The translations under genes and the position numbers were made by a program. The notes under the pieces were generated by a model. The model ran no database searches and was not told the DNA's origin. It saw nothing but the letters and a program-made list of their open reading frames with translations. A DNA stretch of 64,000 bases from Prochilodus magdalenae (taxonomy: Eukaryota > Chordata > Actinopteri > Characiformes > Prochilodontidae): positions 573,501 through 637,500 of the forward strand of contig JAMWET010001633.1 in the NCBI GenBank assembly GCA_024036415.1, in the 5' to 3' direction. Positions 11,954 through 25,270 of the stretch are shown in pieces. How positions within the stretch are numbered: position 1 is the stretch's first letter; each line of letters begins with the position of its first letter.

Positions 11954-12168
11954 CTTGGGCAGTGACGCTCTGGAGCCAGAGCTCTGTGTGGTCATGGTAA
12001 GGACGGTGGTGATGCCCAGGGCCACACGGGCAGGAGCAGCGTCCATGTTGATCCAGAAGGAGACCCAGGACAGAATGACGATGAGCAGGCTGGGGATGTA
12101 CATCTGGATCAGGTAGTAACCCATCTGCCTCTCCAGCTTGAACTTCACCTCGATGCAGGTAAATTTAC
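11954..12168 (-). CDS. glra2: glra2 exon 7: TM1, TM2 pore helix and TM2-TM3 loop
   Basis: 215 bp, the usual size. Acceptor gcatccag, donor CCCAAG/gtatgc. Encodes residues 239-310. Cys243 closes the second disulphide. TM1 is about residues 255-277 ([19 protein letters not shown] onward) and TM2 about 285-303 ([19 protein letters not shown]). The PAR segment before TM2 sets anion selectivity; Gly-Ile-Thr-Thr lines the pore. Arg305 in SRASLPK aligns with alpha-1 Arg271, the classic hyperekplexia residue. Lys249 in VKFKLERQ is unusual: glycine receptors usually have His here (alpha-1 His215, part of the potentiating zinc site). The rest is nearly identical to other vertebrate alpha subunits. Confidence 0.98.
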
Positions 12169-12578
12169 CTGGATGCAGAGCAGATAGACGCATTTTTTTT
12201 GCAGAACTAAGCATTGTTTCCTGACCTGTGTTGCAGTGTCCGATGATTGGCATCAACAGCAATGGAGTGACCTATGCAGTGTTAGCACTGACCTGACCTG
12301 ACTTGCTTCCTGACCTGTGTTGTATTGTCTGATGCTTATCACTAGTATTTGCCCTAGCGTTGCATGCAGGGTGTTGTAGTAATCGCTGATTAGCATTCTG
12401 TGCTGGTTTTGCTAGCAGTGTTGACATTAGCATTGGCACGGTGTTAGTCTGGTCATTAGCATTGGCATTAACATTAGCACTGTATCCTCACCTGTGCTGT
12501 AGTGTTTTGGGATTAACAGCATTGTGTTCTAACTTGTGTTGTAGTGCTCAGTGATTGACAGTAGCGCTGTGTCCTGAC
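12169..12578 (-). repeat. glra2 intron 6, with repeated copies of the exon 6 splice-donor region
   Basis: On the minus strand the exon 6 end plus donor (cactacaatacag/gtcagg) recurs as degenerate units: near 12527-12560 (cactacaacacaagttag), 12481-12520 (cactacagcacag/gtgagg), 12305-12340 (aatacaacacag/gtcagg) and 12215-12250 (cactgcaacacag/gtcagg). Units are about 45 bp and also share a gttaatccc or gttgatgcc lead and an acaatgct tail. Three of the four keep CAG/GT donors. Reading on past the real donor meets a stop near 12529, so use of a decoy donor would truncate the receptor before TM1. Confidence 0.85.
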
Positions 12579-12716
12579 CTGTATTGTAGTGTTTGGTGCA
12601 GTAACCCAGCTCCTTCTCCTCCCTCATGATGAACTGAGGCAGAGTCAGACCCTCCGCTACCTGCACAGGCCCCTCATCCAGCCACTCAAAAATCAGGTCG
12701 TTCATGGTGTAGCCGA
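12579..12716 (-). CDS. glra2: glra2 exon 6: agonist-site loop C region
   Basis: 138 bp, the usual size. Acceptor gctctacag, donor ACAG/gtcagg. Encodes GYTMNDLIFEWLDEGPVQVA, EGLTLPQFIMREEKELGYCT and KHYNT, ending with the first base of Gly239. Cys232 pairs with Cys243 of exon 7 in the second disulphide, specific to glycine receptors; Tyr231 and Lys234-His-Tyr236 lie in loop C, which binds glycine and strychnine. Glu226 and Glu228 align with Glu192 and Asp194 of alpha-1, ligands of the potentiating zinc site. Pro219 (mature 192, codon CCT) is the residue changed to Leu by C-to-U RNA editing in mammalian alpha-2. The exon end and donor are repeated in degenerate form within intron 6. Confidence 0.98.
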
Positions 12717-12980
12717 CTGTAGAGCAAAGCAGCACATCGTTATTGCATTCCTCAGGGCAATTATAGTAGCCTCATGATTACTGCACTTCAGATCCAGCTC
12801 AAAGGCAAAGATTTAGATTCAGCAAAATGTCAGGAAAGTGCTTCATTACAAAAATATCTGGGAGATGATCTATACACGCAAACATACAATAAATCACATC
12901 GCTCAGCAGGCTGCTATAGCGCTTTAGTGCTGAGCGAGGAGCTCACTGTTAAAGGACAAGATTAATAGGCGATTACGTAC

Positions 12981-13063
12981 AACTCTCCAGCTGCATAGTA
13001 CAGGTCTGAACGTCCATCGGGAAGTTCTTTAGATCCATCGGACAGGACAGGATTAAGGTCAGT
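12981..13063 (-). CDS. glra2: glra2 exon 5: Cys-loop
   Basis: 83 bp, the size typical of this exon. Acceptor ttccacag, donor GAGAGTT/gtacgt. Begins with the A that completes Arg165 and encodes [20 protein letters not shown], then CTMQLES. Cys172 and Cys186 (mature 145 and 159) are 13 residues apart and form the signature disulphide of the Cys-loop receptor family. The loop contacts the membrane domain and couples agonist binding to channel opening. Ends with the first base of Phe193, completed by TC of exon 6. Ile169 replaces a Thr I recall in mammalian alpha-2, a mild change. Confidence 0.97.
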
Positions 13064-13634
13064 CTGTGGAAAACGAGCAGTAAGCATTTCATTTTCAGGT
13101 GTGTGTGGATGTAATACAGCCCGGTCCAAAAATGCGTGGACAGCGACAAAGTTACTGCTATTCTAGCTGTCTATAAAAGCATATAGAATATTTCCCATTC
13201 AATAATGAATACGAGCTCAACTTGCAGACTTTAATCTAAAATATCCAAATGAAAGAAACTGGAAAAACTTTAATACATAGCTCTCATTTTTAGTGGCTCG
13301 GAACCGTAAAACTCCAAGAACATCCTCAAGGAGAGGCCAGAAATCAAGAGAAGCCTTCACCAGAGTAAATACAGAGGGTTTAGCAAAGGATGTAAACCAT
13401 CAGTAGGTCTCAAAAACAAAAAGTACAGTTCTGGAAACACTTATAGACCGGTGAGACAAAGATCAACCTGATGAGACAAAGATCAATGATGGGTACCAGA
13501 CTGGTAAGTATGGAAAAGGGTAGGAGCTGCTCATGAGCTGAGGTATACCACCACATCTGTCCAGCAAGGTGATGGTAGTGTTAGTATGTGGGGATATATG
13601 GGTGCTAATGGAACTGGTTCTCTTCTATTTACTG

Positions 13635-14645
13635 CAGTGGTGGATAGTAACAAAGTAAATGGTTGGTGTAGCTCAGTGGATAACACCACTGCATGCCAGA
13701 GAGCCACCACTGCATGTGGGAGACTGGGGTTTGAATCCCGGGCTGGGTGACTATGCTGTGCTACACCAATAACAGTCCTTGGGCAAGACTCCTAACACTA
13801 CATTTGCCTACCTGTAATATGATTAACCTTGTAAATCGCTCTGGATAAAAGCGTCAGCTAAATGCTATAAATGTAATGATTTACTGTACTGTAGTTTTTC
13901 TGTGTATCTGTACTTTACTGAAGTATTTCCATTTTGGCTGACTTTGTACTTTAACTGCACTACATTCCAAACTCAGATATCTTACTTTAACTACATTATG
14001 CAAAATCTGTAGTTCCTTTCGGCTTAGGGGCTCATAAAACATAACATGTCCAAACGAAACAAGCTCATTCATGGATTCTTTGCGTCTATGGCATTGTCCA
14101 TTTCAGGCTTGGACTACATCAAGGACCACCTGGCGGAAGGTGGGTAAAGCCGGATGGGGTTAGTAAACAGATCAAACAGGTTGTTCCTGACTTTAATATA
14201 CCAAAAAATAGAAATATATACACATGCTCTTGTGACTAGCGAGTGTCTTTTTTCTGAATGTATATAAACACTGTTTCCTTTTATAGTAAATCTGTTTTGG
14301 CTAGTTTATGTTTATGAGACCTACAGATTTAACATAGATTAGGAAAAGTAATTTTATAGTTCTAGCTAATGGAACCTGTTCTCCTTCAGTGTTCTGTGCT
14401 TATGATCATTTGAATAGACATCAGTGTCAGACTAATTAATGACCTTCTATTAAAAAAGTCTTGTTGGAGAAATGATAATAGGACATTAGAGCCATAATAA
14501 ATCATGCTCCTGTTACTCTCCATAGTTAACTGCATTTGAAGTACATTTAGTACTGGGGGTCAAATAGGAGGACTTCTACAAGTAACATTTCACCTTGGGG
14601 ATCTCTACTTTAAGTACATTGTTTTCTGTACTTTGTCCACCACTA
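13635..14645 (-). mobile_element. MITE with CAGTGGTGGA/TCCACCACTA ends, copy 1, carrying a nested SINE
   Basis: Terminal cagtggtgga and tccaccacta are inverted. The interior has the gtacttaaagtagagatccc-like, gagtaacaggagcatgattt-like and ctaatgtcctattatcattt-like blocks (minus strand) shared with 41847-42430, 47800-48040 and 56260-57178. Ends resemble hAT-type elements common in fish, but no 8-bp target duplication is visible. Confidence 0.75.
13661..13878 (+). mobile_element. tRNA-derived SINE, family A, full copy
   Basis: Pol III box A tagctcagtgg (13669-13679) and box B ggtttgaatcc (13728-13738) are present in tRNA-like spacing enlarged by a short internal repeat. The body continues with caataacagtccttgggcaa and the tail tctggataaaagcgtcagc, a motif common at fish SINE/LINE 3' ends, then taaatgtaatg. 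Nested within the MITE at 13635-14645. Confidence 0.88.
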
Positions 14646-14937
14646 AGCAGGATGAATTATGAAGTGCTAATAAAGCTTTATTATATGATAATTAAATGTC
14701 CACTGATTGTAACAATGTATTTACATTGGTATAATTGAATAAGAAGAGTTCAGTACTTAAAACTGACATACGGTGCCATACTGTTGTTCCTCCATCAAAT
14801 ATAAATCTCACATTCACAAGAGAGGGCAGTAAAACTTATTAATATTAACACTAATAAAATGGCAGACCTTGCGGACAAATCTGCCGTTACAGACTACAAA
14901 GGTGTTCATCTTTAACCGAGGCTGAAGCTGGTTTCCC

Positions 14938-15225
14938 GTTCCGTTCCACCTTAAATGCTACGGCTTGTGCAGGTGTCCGAATATAACTGCAGCGCCATTT
15001 AAGGTGGAACAAAAACCAATTTACCAATTTGTTCACCAAACAAATTGGTAAATAAGAAGCTACCACAATCTTTAACAAGATCCTGGACAGCTTTAATTCA
15101 CAGTTGTTGGTTTGCTCAGCACATTTCACTCTGGAACAATTTTTAAACCTTGGACTGAGGTGTCTGGGCCTCACATCTATTTTAAACTCTATGATATGCT
15201 TAGGGATCTGTAGGTTCACCAGTTT
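14938..15225 (+). mobile_element. THAP-like repeat element, copy 1
   Basis: Starts at a gttccacctt/aaggtggaac inverted pair (14941-15007), followed by an open frame reading LLVCSAHFTLEQFLNLGL (about 15100-15153). A CSxHF followed by Phe is the end of a THAP zinc-finger signature. The element matches 51799-52090 over most of its length (acaatctttaacaagatcct, ttttaaaccttggac). Confidence 0.6.
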
Positions 15226-15599
15226 CCTTTTATGGGGATGGTATGTGATTGAGCTAATGTCACTCTCTCTAAAGAGCTACCATTTTCATATAGGGGTTAT
15301 GTGTGTACAATGCCCAGCCTATATAATATAGGACTATCTGTACTGTAACCAGGAATAACCAGATTGGACACGGTGTTCCTCACAAGCAACGTTGCTTGAA
15401 TGCTGTCTGTAATAAAAATGATCTATTTGATCAAGGCAGTATTGACAGAGTCATCTCTTCAGCAACAACAACAAACCATCACACCTTTTGCAGTTTACCA
15501 CAGGACAATATCAAGCATTCTGACCTGGAACAACAACAGCAAAGTTTCAGGTTGATGGTATGTCAGTTTTCCATTCTATGGCATCTTTAACTATTATAG

Positions 15600-15745
15600 C
15601 GTGTATGCTAGAAGGTGACTGCAGCATCATCAGGGTGGAACGGAAAATCTTAAACCTTGGACAATATCAAGCTTTAGAGACTGAAGATAGGAACAGTGCC
15701 ACCTTAATTAGCATCACAACCTCAACAGCAACCTGTAAGTAGTAG
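15600..15745 (+). mobile_element. THAP-like repeat element, copy 2 (internally deleted)
   Basis: Reads gctagaaggtgactgcagca, gggtggaacggaaaatctt, aaaccttggacaatat, agactgaaga, gtgccaccttaattagc, acctcaacagcaacctg. This is the reverse complement of 51799-52090 with the middle, including the CSAHF part, missing. Confidence 0.65.
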
Positions 15746-16980
15746 CCAAGTTTCATAGTGAGTAACAACTTTAATGACTTTGTGTTGCTGGTGAATGCAA
15801 GTAGCTAATAAAAGCAAGGTTAGATAGATAGATGGATAGATGGATGGATGGATAGATAGATACGTAAACCCTGCAGAGACAAAAAGGCAGTGCAATAATA
15901 AAAAATAAATGTGCATAAATGTGCACGGGGTGCAGATATCAGCAGATAATGACATATCTAAATATAGTAAAGTAAACATAATAAACTTGTGCATATATTG
16001 GTCTTATGGTAAAGTGTCCAGAGTGTCCAGGAGTTTAGATGACAGGATATAGAGTAAAGTGTAACAGTGCAAATAAATAAAACATCTGATTTAACAAGAT
16101 ATTCATTCCTCATCGGTCCTCCCTCTTCCCACTGGGAAGAGTAGAAGAGCTTGATGGCTCTCGAGATAAAGGATCTCCTGAGTCTAGCCACGTTAGCCAC
16201 TAGCAACACCTAAACTAACTAACTAGTATAATAGTCTAGCTTATTCACACAGAGGTTTATTTTATTTTCATACCTCTGTCGACATGTTGCTTTCGTATGA
16301 GCATTGTGGTGTCTGCCTGTAAACCAGTCAATCAGAGCAGAGCTCATTTCAATACTCATAAGCCCACCAAAAAAAGGAAGACAGTTCCTTTCGGTCTACA
16401 GCCAAATCACAGGGTGTAAATGGGCGTGTCAATCTGCATCTGGACTTTTTTTAACCTGGCCAAAGTCACATACAGTAGCTTCTATGCGTAACAGTCACTG
16501 AGCAGTTTAAAATGCTGAATAAACATGAATAAACATATTCTGTGCCGCTTTTAAGTGTGATTGTGACAGCCCCATCTGTAAATAACACCCATGTGCTTGT
16601 CTAGAGCGCTAGGGCTTTTGTGTTCAACTCCAACTCCAACTATCCCTATTGCCAGTGTTACTGAATTCATATCCCTGCAGGTTATTGTGTGGGTACTTCT
16701 CTAAAGCCTGTCCTTTTCTCATCTCTCACATCATCACACTGTGCTCTCATCATCTCTCAGATACAGCGGCCCTCAAACACACCTGCGTGCTGATCCCTTA
16801 AACTCACGAGCTGAAGAAGTGTTTCGGGACTCTCTGAGTGTCAGAGAAGGAGCACGGTGTCATGTTACTGGATTCTAAAACCAAATGAAACACCAAACAT
16901 CCTTCCTGTTGTTTATAGATGCTAAAATAAGCCATTCAGATGAAAAATGTTCAAATAACTGGGATATTATAAGTAATAAT

Positions 16981-17175
16981 AGTAATAATATATAATAAAT
17001 AATAATATACAGGGGACCTGGAAAAATAATAAATAATAATATCCAAATAATAAATATAATATCATAATAATAAATAATAATATACAGGGGACCTGGAAAA
17101 GTAATAAATAATAATATCCAAATAATAAATATAATATTATAATAATAAATAATAATATACAGGGGACCTGGAAAA
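16981..17175. repeat. Tandem repeat, three ~75-bp units
   Basis: The block tatacaggggacctggaaaa occurs near 17007, 17081 and 17157, separated by (taa)n-rich spacers. Confidence 0.9.
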
Positions 17176-17368
17176 GATAAGGAACAAACTAAACAGCCAG
17201 TAAAAACATAGACAATAAACAGATGAGGCCTTTTGAGGGCCAAAGTTTGCTTCTATAGTTTTAGGCCTGGAACTAGAAGACTAACACAGCTATAGACTAA
17301 TAGCATCAGCCTTACACCATCACTATAGCTGTATTCTAAACGACATACTACATATTATAGTATACATT

Positions 17369-17583
17369 TACATTTATGGCATTTAGCTGATGCTCTTAAC
17401 CAGAGCGACTTACAAGGTTAAACATATTACAGGTAGGCCAATGTGGTGTTAGGAGTCTTGCCCAAGGACTCTTATTGGTGTAGCACAGCGTAGTCACCCT
17501 GATTGGGATTCGAACCCCAGTCTCCCACATGTGGTGGTGGCTCTCTGTCGGGCAGTGGTGTTATCCGCTGAGCTACACCAACC
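17369..17583 (-). mobile_element. tRNA-derived SINE, family A, full copy
   Basis: Reverse complement of the copy at 13661-13878. Box B on the minus strand is ggttcgaatcc (plus 506-516 of the 17 kb block, i.e. 17506-17516); box A lies in the gctgagctacacc end at 17566-17580. Both copies lie in intron 4 in opposite orientation. Confidence 0.88.
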
Positions 17584-17624
17584 ATGTAGTATAATAATAT
17601 GTAATATAACAACAAACAATAAAC

Positions 17625-18065
17625 AGCTTTTTTCCCCAAGCCATCAGACTCCTAAACACCCAGAGTCTGGTCTGAATAACTGCACACATTCAATGACTGG
17701 ACTGAACGCACACACACACATAACCTCATCTTTTAAATCTGTCCACACACAACACTTCAAGTATAAAATGTTTACATGTATACCAAATATGGACATAACT
17801 GCTGCTAAAAACAATGTTCATCTTTAAAAAAAATAAAAATAAAAATGGACACAACCACACTTTACTGCACCCACTACCAGTGGGCTATCTGCACTGTCCC
17901 CTCCCTGTATTTATTGTTTGCTGTTTTGTATGTTGTAAATTGTCCTGTGTATTTATTGTTCTATGTAGCACCTTGGTCCTGGAGGAACGTTGTTTCATTT
18001 CACTGTGCACTGTACACCACTGTATATGGTTGAAATGACAATAAAAACTACTTGACTTGACTTGA
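17625..18065 (+). mobile_element. LINE 3' end
   Basis: Begins with ccaagccatcagactcctaa, typical of the end of fish LINE ORF2, runs through tggtcctggaggaacgttgt and gaaatgacaataaaaac, and ends in an acttgacttgacttgac tail. This matches the 3' region of L2/CR1-type fish LINEs from memory. The 5' part is absent, as usual for truncated insertions. Confidence 0.75.
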
Positions 18066-19946
18066 CATATAGTTTGTGACCAAATTGTAAATCTGTAGTG
18101 TACTGGAGATGCCCGGATGGTGTTCTACTCCAGTCAGATTTTCTAGTATACAGGGGGAGCTATCTTCATGCTGTACTGCGTCTCATCATGCATAGTGATT
18201 GTAGTGGGGTATGTTTTCATCAGAACGAGCCAAATGAGTTGAATACAGTATATAAGTTAAAATATACAGGTCTGAAAATTCATAAAAATTGAACTCGCTT
18301 TAGAGGATCAGTTTTAAAGTAAAAAAGTCAAGGGGAGCTAACAGCTAGGCTAACCGTATTTCAGGTGAACTGAGCAGTTTTAGCAGCAGCTAGCTCTAAA
18401 CAGTGGATACAGTAATAACAGCTCTGAGGTAAATGTGAGGTAACTGGTCATGTGACTGTTAGTATACTACATGTCAGAACTTGTTACTGTACTGTATACC
18501 ACACACAGGGGGCGTATACAGTATGCAGTACATTCTACTGTAGTCTGCAGTGTGCAGTATAGTAGTGTACCATTTTGAATACAGTCTATGAGTCTGCATT
18601 GTGGTGCATCGGTGGTGCACAACATCATATATTAATGCTACAGATCCTCAGGGTGCAGCACACACAAAAATGATAGGGGTAGTGCAGGAACTCGGTGTCG
18701 TCAAAACAGCAGAAAGTTTTCAAGGAAAGGCTGTGAGACCAGGTCAAGGCATTTAACCACATCTATAGAATGTATCCATGCTGCTGGAGAGTGACAAATA
18801 TGCTTGTCAGAACATCTGGCGAGAGATTAGCAAGATTAGCATGGTTTTAAATGTCAATATGGAAATCCGAGACTGTTATGTTTGTGCACGGTGAAACATG
18901 CTGGACAAACTGAGTGGTCTCCCCTCTAGGGGGAGCCTCCAGTAACACACATCCTTAAACTACTGAGAAACTAAACTCTAATAGCTCCAAGACGGCTGCT
19001 ACTACTGTTTGTACTATGCTAACATACTTCTATTGGGAAACTTTAGATGTGCGTTTGGAATAAGGGGAAAGCTGTGTGGATTTTCCTTTACGAGCCCAGT
19101 CTGAGACATCTGCATCCATCTTCTCTTGAAGGCTACAGGGAGCGCTACTGTGTGATGGAGCGTTTTGTGAGGAACCAGCCCCACCCCCACACAAGTGCAC
19201 TTCAGACACACTTTTAATGTCGGAGTCACCTGGAATAATTGCTTACGAATGCTTGACGAGGCTCGTTCTCTCTACAGGCGCTAACTGCATCTAGAGTCGA
19301 TGAGATTTCATCTCATTTTCTTGGATCCATTTATATTGTGCCATTCTTCAAAGCAGAGGGATGTTCAAGTCAGCATTAATTGGTATTGCGTCTTTAGCAG
19401 GTTGCGTCTTTTCATGTTTGCAGCCTGCTGCGTCTTAGCCTTGCAAGCAGGATGCAAATTAGCTCAGCACAGTTCTTTTATCTAAGTCTTTCACGATTTC
19501 CATCCAAAAAAAAAAAGAGAGAGAAAGAAAAAACACAGAAACCTGAAACTAAGTGTTCATCTCGCTTAGTGTAAAAAGGGACTGCCTACTTTGACAGGAA
19601 AAGGTGTGTGACTGACATGTGATATAACCATCTAACCATCTGCAGGCGATTTTTATACTAAGTCTGACTGAACTAACGTTTTCCTGGCTTTGAGTAAGGG
19701 AAATCCAAGAAAACTCCCTCTCTATCAGGAATTCCTTCTCAGAGGATCAGGATGGTGTTTTTAAGTTTATACACTAAGTTCAGTGTATGCATGGCTACTC
19801 ACACTATCCACAGTAATAAAGAAGCATGGCTTTGCTGTTAAATGAGATTAGCCTTGGATTAGTCACAGCAGTCGCTTAAAGAGTAACACCAACCATAAAG
19901 TTCACTGTTCACTGGAAATACATCATGAAGATTCATGGTATCACGT

Positions 19947-20199
19947 TGTAACGATTGATTACATGCACTTTACTGTTGCGCATGCGCGCTGAGCTGTAGC
20001 TCTCTGCACGGGACGAAGGAGCTAGTTGTAGCCTAGCCTCCCGTCTGATGCACCTGCTCCTAAGCTACTCCGGACAGTAATGGTGAGATGGGTGGTTACT
20101 TGGGCCAATAAACGCCATTTCTACCCCGCATGGAGTGTGTCCCGGGACTCCGTGTTTTTTCATGTCTGGCTCCTGCACCGCACGTTTTCAACCATTACA
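19947..20199 (+). mobile_element. Solo LTR of an LTR retroelement
   Basis: 253 bp beginning TGTAA and ending TTACA (perfect 5-bp terminal inverted repeat) with a 4-bp target duplication acgt at 19943-19946 and 20200-20203. It contains a polyadenylation signal aataaa (20107-20112) and a perfect NRF1-type palindrome (19977-19988). No internal retroelement sequence follows, so this is a recombined solo LTR. It lies antisense to glra2 in intron 4. Confidence 0.8.
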
Positions 20200-21517
20200 A
20201 CGTTTCCCAAGTTGTAAACTTGCAACTTCCATTAAAAACCGACTACAAAAACACACTCCAGAGGAAATAAAGTGGATTGCATGTGGGGCTGTTTCACTCG
20301 TTAGCTACAGAACATTCTTGGTTCAATGGAATGTACAAACTTTTTTTTTTTGATCTAATAACCAAAAATACTTGTCAAAGCATACAGAGTGGGCAAATCC
20401 AGAAATTTGTTTCATGTTGGACTGATAAAAAACAGAGGCATGTGCATAGCCAATCAAAAGAGTAGACAGGCAGTGTTAAAAATTTGTTTCCTTGGATGTC
20501 TTTTCTTAATGCATGTATAGGTATGGCACACTGTAGTCTATGATGCACTACAGAATGTTACAAAACACCATAAATAAACGCTAGTTTCAGCCTGGTATGA
20601 ACCTTTTAACTTTCTATTAACACTGGACACTGGCGGTATCTGATGCTAATACTAGACTCCCTAAACCACTTTTTGTCATATGTTTGAAATACAAACAGTA
20701 AAATTACAGCAAGCAGTTTTAACAGCAGTGAAGACCCGTAACTGCTAAGAGTGCGAGCCTTTAGTTTGGCCATAAAAGTAAAAACTCAGGAAGGAAACAT
20801 GGAAAAAGCACCTCCTTAATAATTCCACTTTTTGCTAGCGCTCCAAGGGGATTCTGATAGTAGGTTCATGCCACGTTTGAAGCAATTCCCATGAACATAT
20901 GTTGAATGTTCTACAGTAAATAGACACATTTGAAAAGACATAAATATAAACTTGTATGTAGCGGGTTATAGTGATTTCTCAGTAAAGAGCTGTGGCCGCT
21001 GTTTTTCATTTCTAACAAGTGAAACCCAGTTAACCTAAGGCTCATATTCACAGTCAGCATCTTATCCAGAACTTTCAGAAGGCCTACAGTGATGTTTTGT
21101 ACCAAAATTTTTCAATTGTAAATCAAAACATGACTGGCTGATTCCTCTGTCACTGCATCATTATGTTAGTTAATCTGTGTGAAGGGGCTTTAGTCCAGCT
21201 CCTTTATTCCTGACCAATGGGAGAGCTTGCTTGGCTATATGTATCTAGACACCACCTGAGAGTTCCCCCTTGGCTAACAGTAATGTTAGCATTACTCTGT
21301 ATACGTAAAGGCTCACTTACAGCCTGTCTAAAGGTCATTGGTTTATTGGTTTATTGGTGATGCTACAAGTATGTTTTCTGGATGTTCTTTGACTGTCGAT
21401 AGGAACTGAATGTCACCCTATTGGCTTCTGTCTTCATTAACTCTGCCTTTGATTAGAGGAGAACATCTTTATCACTTCCATTCCAACTTTTGAAATATTT
21501 AACCCCAAATATTTTTA

Positions 21518-24661
<3,144 letters not shown>

Positions 24662-24729
24662 CATAGTAGTTTCAGCTATAGAACCAAAGCTGTTGATAAA
24701 TATGTTGCAGGTGACGTTTACAGGGGGAC
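24662..24729 (-). CDS. glra2: glra2 exon 3B (alternative; Ile58-Ala59 form)
   Basis: 68 bp, acceptor ccccctacctgcag, donor ATG/gtgagt. Encodes the same 23-residue segment as exon 3A except IAETTM replaces VTETTM. Ala59 aligns with Ala52 of alpha-1, the site of the mouse spasmodic mutation, in the beta1-beta2 region next to the agonist site. In mammals the 3B form of alpha-2 is reported to be more agonist-sensitive. Many third-base differences from 3A, with only two amino-acid changes, point to an old duplication under purifying selection. The 80-bp spacer leaves little room between the 3A donor and a branch point such as the ctgtgactcac motif, which could physically block 3A-3B joining. Confidence 0.96.
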
Positions 24730-24809
24730 CTGCAGGTAGGGGGCGATAAACCACACATTGACATCTCTTTTAGTGAGTCACAGCAAAGGCAAGATAGCGA
24801 CAGGCTTAC
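24730..24809 (-). other. 80-bp intron between exons 3A and 3B
   Basis: Starts gtaagc and ends acctgcag on the minus strand. A ctgtgactcac branch-point-like motif lies only about 30-35 bases from the 3A donor, probably too near for productive splicing between the two copies. Confidence 0.85.
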
Positions 24810-24877
24810 CATGGTCGTCTCGGTCACGGAGCCGAAGCTGTTGATAAAAATATTGCAGGTGACGTTTACAGGCGGAC
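24810..24877 (-). CDS. glra2: glra2 exon 3A (alternative; Val58-Thr59 form)
   Basis: 68 bp, acceptor ttttcacag, donor ATG/gtaagc. Encodes [20 protein letters not shown] then TTM (residues 68-90). N72-V-T is the conserved N-glycosylation sequon of glycine receptor alpha subunits. Val85-Thr86 are mature residues 58-59. Human GLRA2 exon 3A carries the same Val-Thr pair. It is the upstream member of a tandem exon pair; the downstream member starts 80 bp further on. Skipping 3B and joining 3A to exon 4 (phase 0) keeps the frame. Including both 68-bp copies would shift the frame, so the two are expected to be mutually exclusive. Confidence 0.96.
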
Positions 24878-25114
24878 CTGTGAAAATGGAATGGAGAGTG
24901 ATATGGAGGTAGACAAAGACAGAACACTTTTCCGCTAGGCTAGTAAAAGCTCCAGCTAGAACCAGAAACAGGACCCCTCTGTTAGACCCTCGGTTAGACA
25001 GAGGAACCACTTCAGTTTCTGTAACTCTGTAAAGAACCATAAAAAAACCCCAGAATGCCACAGAGTTCTCCGGGGAACTGTTTTTGGATTCCCTGAAGAA
25101 CCTATGTTGGAAAT

Positions 25115-25270
25115 GGGAATGCTCTATACCAGCTACTTGTGTTCTCAGATGACTGGACTGGCCATCCCAGACCTCAACATCACTGAAAGTGCCTGGGATT
25201 ACTCGGAACTTTCAAGGCAGGACTTTGGAGATGCGGAAAAATATCTCTGCAGATTTCTTTGAATAGAAAT
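25115..25270 (+). pseudogene. Tc1-type transposase fragment
   Basis: Reads gactggactggccatcccag then acctcaacatcactgaaag, the WP-x-SPDLNxxE block of Tc1 transposases, followed by a degraded tail. A related fragment lies at 49190-49380. No intact frame. Confidence 0.6.

Larger units (their letters stand above)
13110..14700 (+). mobile_element. Tc1-type transposon remnant, interrupted by a MITE
   Basis: About 13260-13634 and 14647-14700 are two halves of one decayed Tc1-type element (aactccaagaacatcctcaa, gaccggtgagacaaagatca, gctaatggaactggttctct, then gcaggatgaattatgaagtg). The interruption at 13635-14645 is a separate MITE. Family D of this window; a second copy lies at 60240-61045 and shares the caaggaactgctcatgatcc-type block. 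Stops and deletions abolish coding. Confidence 0.75.

Noticed and set aside
13661..13738. tRNA gene suggested by box A and box B
   Set aside because: The box spacing is enlarged and the body and tail are those of a SINE; there is no cloverleaf with acceptor stem.
24672..25061. 129-codon minus-strand open frame
   Set aside because: It runs through intron into exon 3A and then out of frame; the real coding parts are exons 3A and 3B.
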